DNA of 41,091 nucleotides. It comes from a virus. The position numbers and the translations under genes are program-made. The notes beneath the pieces were generated by a model. It was not told the DNA's origin. It saw nothing but the letters and a program-made list of their open reading frames with translations, and did no database searches. Position 1 is the stretch's first letter; the number at the start of each line of letters is the position of its first letter. Positions 36,953 through 41,091 of the stretch are shown piece by piece. The DNA lies in the IMG/VR virus record IMGVR_UViG_3300035703_000179, positions 1-41,091 of that record; one strand, 5' to 3'.

Positions 36953-38731
36953 TTATCCCCTAGTTGTTACTCGTCCCGTTGCTTTACCACTACCACTTAG
37001 GGTAGATAAAATTGTTTGAATGTCTGGTGCTGGTGCTGCTGGTGGCATACCCATCATTCCTTCTGGTGGAAGGCCTCCTGCTGGAGCCGCGCCTGGAACA
37101 GGGGACGGCTGCTCAACAGGGGAAGGTGCAGCCCCAACAGGAGGAACTGGTTGCTGTGGAGCAAATATTTCCGCAACAGCGTCCTCAAGGGTTACACCCT
37201 TTTGACGAGCAGTAATAACTCCTGCAATTTTAGATACTATGTCTGCTGCATTTCCACCCTGTGTAGCCATTGCTGGAATTGCTTGTGCCATAGCAGTAAT
37301 GCCACCAAGAAGTGACTGGCGCATGTTTTCGATTTCAATCTTTTCAAGTTCCTGTGTTACGTTAACTGTAAATGGAAGTTCACGCATAGCCATATCCTTA
37401 GAGATAAGACCGCCACCTAGGGCCTGTAGCATAAAGATAAGTCCCTGTGCTGGGTTAAGACCCGCAAGCATACCATAACGAACATCTGCAGAGTAATCAC
37501 CCTTGATGTCCTTCTTTGGATTGTATGTAATCTCGTATGGAGAACCAGAATCTACACCACGAATGGTCTTTTCTTCTGGATACATCTTCTCGTCAATTTC
37601 AAAGCACATGCTAATAACATCACGTAGAGCAGATGCAAAGATTGCCTGTGCTGATTTGACCTGTGTATCAAATGCACCCATAAGTGCTTGTACGCCTTGA
37701 CCAGTAACAATGCTTGCATCAATGTTACCAGAACGTCCTTCTGGATAACGAGTACCTGAGCGAAGTTCCTGGTTAAGGAGTTGAGATTCTGTGAACGCGC
37801 CTTGTGGAATGTTTAATTCGACACGACGAACGCCAGCAGGGTTGGCGGTACGGATAACCGCATCGCCACCCAACTGGAGTTCTTGTACGTCTTGAGGTAA
37901 TACAATTGGTGCTTGAACACTTTTCTCCGCTGCTTCCATTGCCAATAAGGCGAAACGGTTGCGAAGAAGTTGGATACCTAGTACGTCGTCGAATTGTCCA
38001 CGCAGTTCACCATCAATAGATGGCTTACGCGCCACGACAACCATCATCTTACCAAGGGGATTAGCCGCGTAAGATAAAACTAAATTCTTTTTGGTTGGTA
38101 AATAGATTAATGATTGGTCCTTATCGTAGTACCGAATCATCTCTACCTGTGAATACAAGTCTTGCTTGTATCCATTAGCGCCAAGTAGTTCGCGCTCGAA
38201 CTCAGGGAACTGAGAAACCAGTTCTCCAAGTGTCATTATATATCGCTTAGCAAATGCAACGCAGCGTCCATAGCGGTCGAATTCTGGGTAAGCCCCAATC
38301 GGATTTTCTATGCGAATACGCGGCATCTTTGCTTCTTCGTCCAATTCAATCATGAATGGAACGAAACCATATGTGAGATACCAGTCTGCACCTGAGTACA
38401 TCTGTACTGCTAGGTCAGAGTGTGAAAAGTAATTTGATGCAATACGAGTACGCTTATCAGCAAAAGCGCGAGCCTTGTCTGATACAGAGTTAGCAGCCGA
38501 ACAATTTACCGCAGGAAGTGGAGCCATGACCTCAGAAAGGTCGCGTGCTACCACATCGATAAAGTTTGCAACTACGTTAGCGTCTACACCATCTGGAAAG
38601 AAGTCAGGGTAAACCTGTGAGATTTGACCCTTACGGACTGCAAGGACATCTTGGTTACGAGCATCGCGCTCGCTATTACGGTAACGCAACGCTTCAACGC
38701 GTGCTGCTACCTGTTCCATCGATAATGCCAT
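36953..38731 (-). CDS. Portal protein, 592 aa
   Basis: Length, position after the terminase and features such as RIASNYFSHSDLAVQMYSGADWYLTYGFVPFMIELDE (wing/stem), the basic helix GIQLLRNRFALLAMEAAEKSV and the Pro/Gly-rich C-terminal tail fit podovirus portals. The portal forms the 12-fold ring through which DNA enters and leaves. I choose the ATG at 38731 (AGGA 5 nt upstream), because the longer frame would overlap the terminase without a ribosome site. Confidence 0.7.
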   Translation of the reverse strand: MALSMEQVAARVEALRYRNSERDARNQDVLAVRKGQISQVYPDFFPDGVDANVVANFIDVVARDLSEVMAPLPAVNCSAANSVSDKARAFADKRTRIASNYFSHSDLAVQMYSGADWYLTYGFVPFMIELDEEAKMPRIRIENPIGAYPEFDRYGRCVAFAKRYIMTLGELVSQFPEFERELLGANGYKQDLYSQVEMIRYYDKDQSLIYLPTKKNLVLSYAANPLGKMMVVVARKPSIDGELRGQFDDVLGIQLLRNRFALLAMEAAEKSVQAPIVLPQDVQELQLGGDAVIRTANPAGVRRVELNIPQGAFTESQLLNQELRSGTRYPEGRSGNIDASIVTGQGVQALMGAFDTQVKSAQAIFASALRDVISMCFEIDEKMYPEEKTIRGVDSGSPYEITYNPKKDIKGDYSADVRYGMLAGLNPAQGLIFMLQALGGGLISKDMAMRELPFTVNVTQELEKIEIENMRQSLLGGITAMAQAIPAMATQGGNAADIVSKIAGVITARQKGVTLEDAVAEIFAPQQPVPPVGAAPSPVEQPSPVPGAAPAGGLPPEGMMGMPPAAPAPDIQTILSTLSGSGKATGRVTTRG

Positions 38732-38738
38732 TGTTATC

Positions 38739-40604
38739 CTAACTGTATTGTTGTGACCACTGGTCAGCGAATGCGTCATCTAAGTTGATTGCGTATCTGC
38801 GTTCAACCTGAGCGCGTGTCGCCCATCTATTATTTGCGTACTGTGTTGCTTGGCTTGAGCGTTGCATCATTTCTCTGATACGAATCACTGCAAACCATAA
38901 AGCCATAACAACGTCAGTTGGGTTCTTAGTGTCTGGCTTCCAAGTAATAAGTTCTTGTACTAAGGTCTTCAGACCTTCAGAGCCTTCGTTACTTGGTAGT
39001 TCAATAATGTTGTTATCCTGGAAACGACCATCACGGGTATTGCCAAAGAGTGTAGCCATAGAAGCCACACCGAAGGATGTGTCCCACTTGTTCTTGCCAG
39101 TAAAGTGTGAGTTCAGTTGCGTGCCGTAGCCAGCAAGGAAGTTACGCAAGTTATCATCCAGGGCGTAAGCCTTCTGGTGTGCGTTAATTTCAATACGCAG
39201 TTCTTGCGGTCTATACTTCTCAACCCAGTCCTCGATGAGATTCTGAATCTTGGCAGGAGTTGGCTCTGTCATATTGACAGCATCTAGAACGTAGATACGC
39301 CCATCTGCTCTGTTGTAGGTACATACTACCGCACCTGTAGCACCTGCCATAGCAGGGTCAAGTCCGATGATGGTATAACCTTCAACATGCTGGGGATGTC
39401 CTGGAGCACCTGGTTTTAGAGGTCCTCTTTTTCGCATTCCGTTGACTGAGCCAGCCACACAGGTTGGAGAGAATATTGAGTCTTCTTGGACATCTTCCTG
39501 CTGGTAGACCATAGCCCAAACTGACGGAGCGACCTCAGAGCGACGCTTAAAGAGCGAGGGTCCGTCCCATTTCGGGTATAATCCATTTTCAAGTACGTCG
39601 TCCAAATCGTTTTCTTGCTGGTCAGTTTCTGGCCAGAGGGTTTGCCAATTCTTAGGTTTTTCGTCAAACTGCAATACGGCAGGCATAGCACAATATGTAA
39701 AGGGGGTTTTGCCACCTGTCCATTGTGAGCCATCTCGTATCATCTTGTACAGGTCAACAGAGGCTACACGGGTACCAACTATGATTAGTTTACCGTGTCG
39801 TCCCAAACGGGTTATAACTTCCTTTTGCAACCACTCAATTTGTTTTTCCCACTCATGAGCGTTAGAACCCATCACCACGTCATCTAGGATAATTAAATCT
39901 GCACGTGCTCCGTAAATCTGAGAACCAAAGCCCAGTGCTTGGACTGTAGGGTCCTTTTCACCTGAGTCACGTCCTGTGCCTAGATAAATCATATCGGCGG
40001 ACCATTGTGTTGCGTCCGCCTTGTACCCACCGTTAGGACCGAAAGCGGTCTGTAGTTTCATGTAGCCTGGGTGGGAAAGGCGCGTCTTAATAGCGCCTAG
40101 GAACTTGCGAGCCATACCCTGGGTTTTAGAAACGATAATTACTCGCGTATTAGGGTTGGTCACAATCTTATATGTCACATAGTTAGTTGTGATAGTTGTT
40201 GACTTGGCGTGCTCTGGTGGTACGTTGATGAGCACACGGTTAGGGTCTCCCATCTCGTAGGTCATACCAGGCGGTAGCCAACGAGGGGTCTTACCCTCAA
40301 TGAGGTCAATCCAGTTCAGTTGGTGGTTAAATAACTTAGAACCAAGGAACTGCTCTGAGAACTCATGAAAAGGCATATCCTTAAGTTCTGCTAAATCCTG
40401 TTTAATGCCCTTGCCTGCAAGGCGGGCTTTATCAGCCTTTTCCTTGAACTCAGCATCTTGCATAGACCACTGGCGGAAGGCTGTGTCCTGACGGTCCACG
40501 GCGGCCATAGCGGCTGTAATAGTGGCACCCTGTTCTAGGAGGGCTAGTACTTTAGCCTGTGCCTCATCCTTACTAAAGGACTGTTTTCCTGCTTTGCGAC
40601 CCAT
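38739..40604 (-). CDS. terL: Large terminase with fused N-terminal HTH
   Basis: Residues 10-63 form an HTH-like unit (ATITAAMAAVDRQDTAFRQW) resembling the DNA-recognition part of small terminases. The motor follows: Walker A-like PPEHAKSTT (129-137) and Walker B LIILDD (237-242), with a coupling motif GTRVASVD (277-284). The nuclease domain shows IIGLDPAMAG (412-421), an EIN motif (about 476) and a late Asp in DVVMALW. The enzyme cuts concatemers and pumps DNA into proheads. No separate small-terminase gene is found, so the HTH may replace it. First gene of the late operon. Confidence 0.85.
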   Translation of the reverse strand: MGRKAGKQSFSKDEAQAKVLALLEQGATITAAMAAVDRQDTAFRQWSMQDAEFKEKADKARLAGKGIKQDLAELKDMPFHEFSEQFLGSKLFNHQLNWIDLIEGKTPRWLPPGMTYEMGDPNRVLINVPPEHAKSTTITTNYVTYKIVTNPNTRVIIVSKTQGMARKFLGAIKTRLSHPGYMKLQTAFGPNGGYKADATQWSADMIYLGTGRDSGEKDPTVQALGFGSQIYGARADLIILDDVVMGSNAHEWEKQIEWLQKEVITRLGRHGKLIIVGTRVASVDLYKMIRDGSQWTGGKTPFTYCAMPAVLQFDEKPKNWQTLWPETDQQENDLDDVLENGLYPKWDGPSLFKRRSEVAPSVWAMVYQQEDVQEDSIFSPTCVAGSVNGMRKRGPLKPGAPGHPQHVEGYTIIGLDPAMAGATGAVVCTYNRADGRIYVLDAVNMTEPTPAKIQNLIEDWVEKYRPQELRIEINAHQKAYALDDNLRNFLAGYGTQLNSHFTGKNKWDTSFGVASMATLFGNTRDGRFQDNNIIELPSNEGSEGLKTLVQELITWKPDTKNPTDVVMALWFAVIRIREMMQRSSQATQYANNRWATRAQVERRYAINLDDAFADQWSQQYS

Positions 40605-40747
40605 TATATATCCCGTCCAATAACGCCGATTTAACGCCTCTTAGAAACGGCATAACTATCCCATTTTGATAAAAAATTCAAAAATTATATTATATATAGG
40701 AGGAGCGGAGTCTTAAACGGAGCGACTCCGTATATATTATCTATATA
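40605..40747. promoter_or_regulatory. Late-operon promoter region
   Basis: AT-rich gene-free DNA upstream of the terminase. On the minus strand TTGAAT (40681-40676), 17 nt and TAGTTA (40658-40653) make a weak sigma-70-like promoter; the -10 lacks the final T. TATAAT-like A/T runs lie just upstream. On the circular map this region adjoins the 344-bp repeat. Confidence 0.4.
40706..40730. repeat. Inverted repeat CGGAGTC / GACTCCG
   Basis: Perfect 7-bp arms flank an 11-nt loop that itself contains CGGAG, so two pairings with CTCCG compete. It lies between the late promoter and the right copy of the 344-bp repeat. Possible operator or terminator-like element. Confidence 0.5.
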
Positions 40748-40753
40748 CTATAG

Positions 40754-40777
40754 AAGACCCGTTCAAACGGGTCTTTT
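40754..40777. terminator. Terminator-like hairpin in the right repeat copy
   Basis: Identical to the hairpin at 7-30 (AAGACCCG/CGGGTCTT followed by TTTT). It separates the leftward late promoter region from the rest of the repeat. Confidence 0.7.
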
Positions 40778-40830
40778 CCGAGTGGGTTGGGAAAGTATTT
40801 TCCCAGACCCCCTTTCTGTATGCGTACGAT

Positions 40831-40844
40831 GTGACGTACGTCAC
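40831..40844. promoter_or_regulatory. Perfect palindrome GTGACGTACGTCAC
   Basis: A 14-bp perfect dyad at the same place as the imperfect one in the left copy. It is a candidate binding site for a dimeric regulator or replication protein. Confidence 0.45.
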
Positions 40845-41091
40845 ACTGTCCGAGGAGTACTTTTAGTACTCTGAGGGGGGGATTAAATATAACAGAAAAT
40901 TATTATGGGAGTATATATATACATACAAACGCGTTTTTAATAAACCTCGGGTCAAAAGGCGCATGATTGCGCCATGTCTGGTGCGTTATTGTGTGCATGA
41001 ATGAATTGTGAATGAGTAACTCTCTCCATGAGAGTTTCATAAATGATTTCCCCCGTTAATAAATAAATAAATGCAGCGCAAATAGTTAGGC

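Larger units (their letters stand above)
40748..41091. repeat. Direct repeat, right copy
   Basis: This is the same 344-bp element as 1-344. Most inverted repeats are kept intact. Where the copies differ most (40956-40987) the hairpin is preserved with other bases: GGCGCA-TGAT-TGCGCC here against GCGCAT-TT-ATGCGC in the left copy. The window ends at the last matching base, so the true sequence probably continues as from 345. Confidence 0.9.

Noticed and set aside
1-41091. Temperate phage with integrase and repressor
   Set aside because: No tyrosine or serine recombinase, excisionase or immunity repressor was seen; the tRNA-like piece is not enough to call an attachment site.

Overview
The window looks like one complete genome unit of a lytic, podovirus-like bacteriophage of an actinobacterium. 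The host clue is a WhiB-type iron-sulphur regulator plus a secreted transglycosylase of the kind common in Actinobacteria. The moderate-to-low GC and very compact gene packing would fit a phage of small aquatic actinobacteria (inference). I see no integrase, immunity repressor, tail sheath or tape-measure gene. An N4-gp56-type capsid protein, a portal, a terminase and a 1664-residue probable internal virion protein point to a short-tailed virion. I see no DNA or RNA polymerase gene, so host enzymes are probably used.

Layout. A 344-bp sequence rich in hairpins stands at both ends (1-344 and 40748-41091). The two copies are close but not identical, so the contig is a ~40.7-kb unit that wraps round into a second, slightly different copy. 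From this region transcription diverges. Rightward lies an early/accessory arm (543-6610) of about 15 small genes. It carries a zinc-finger amidoligase and a class II glutamine amidotransferase pair, WhiB, a transglycosylase and a probable PD-(D/E)XK nuclease. This arm is dotted with nine copies of a 16-bp palindrome, GGTCGGCYAGCCGACC. Six of them lie 13-20 nt upstream of an ATG. Several good sigma-70-type promoters occur here, two sharing an identical 13-nt spacer block. The combination resembles the mobile promoter/stem-loop cassettes known from T4-type phages and is the most novel feature of the window.

A leftward replication and nucleic-acid operon (12376 down to 6615) encodes a RecB/Cas4-like nuclease split into two reading frames, a DnaB/RecA-like ATPase, a Holliday-junction-resolvase-like nuclease and a primase split into overlapping zinc-ribbon and Toprim frames. 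It also encodes an Nmad1-like protein, an HNH nuclease, a metallophosphoesterase and a sigma-like factor. Its promoter region is AT-rich (12377-12522) and diverges to one small rightward membrane-protein gene that ends at a bidirectional terminator.

The late operon runs leftward from 40604 to 12774. In transcription order it holds a large terminase with a fused N-terminal HTH, a portal, a proteasome/HslV-like protease, two small proteins, three probable internal or ejection proteins, a scaffold, the major capsid protein, two small proteins and a run of six small very basic proteins. A probable head-tail adaptor, an Ala/Ser/Thr-repeat tail fibre, a cluster of modular adhesin-like proteins (two very glycine-rich, three beta-rich paralogues), a glycosyltransferase, a large structural protein and a lysis cassette (membrane protein, M15-like endolysin, holin) follow. 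Most neighbours overlap by ATGA or TAATG, indicating translational coupling.
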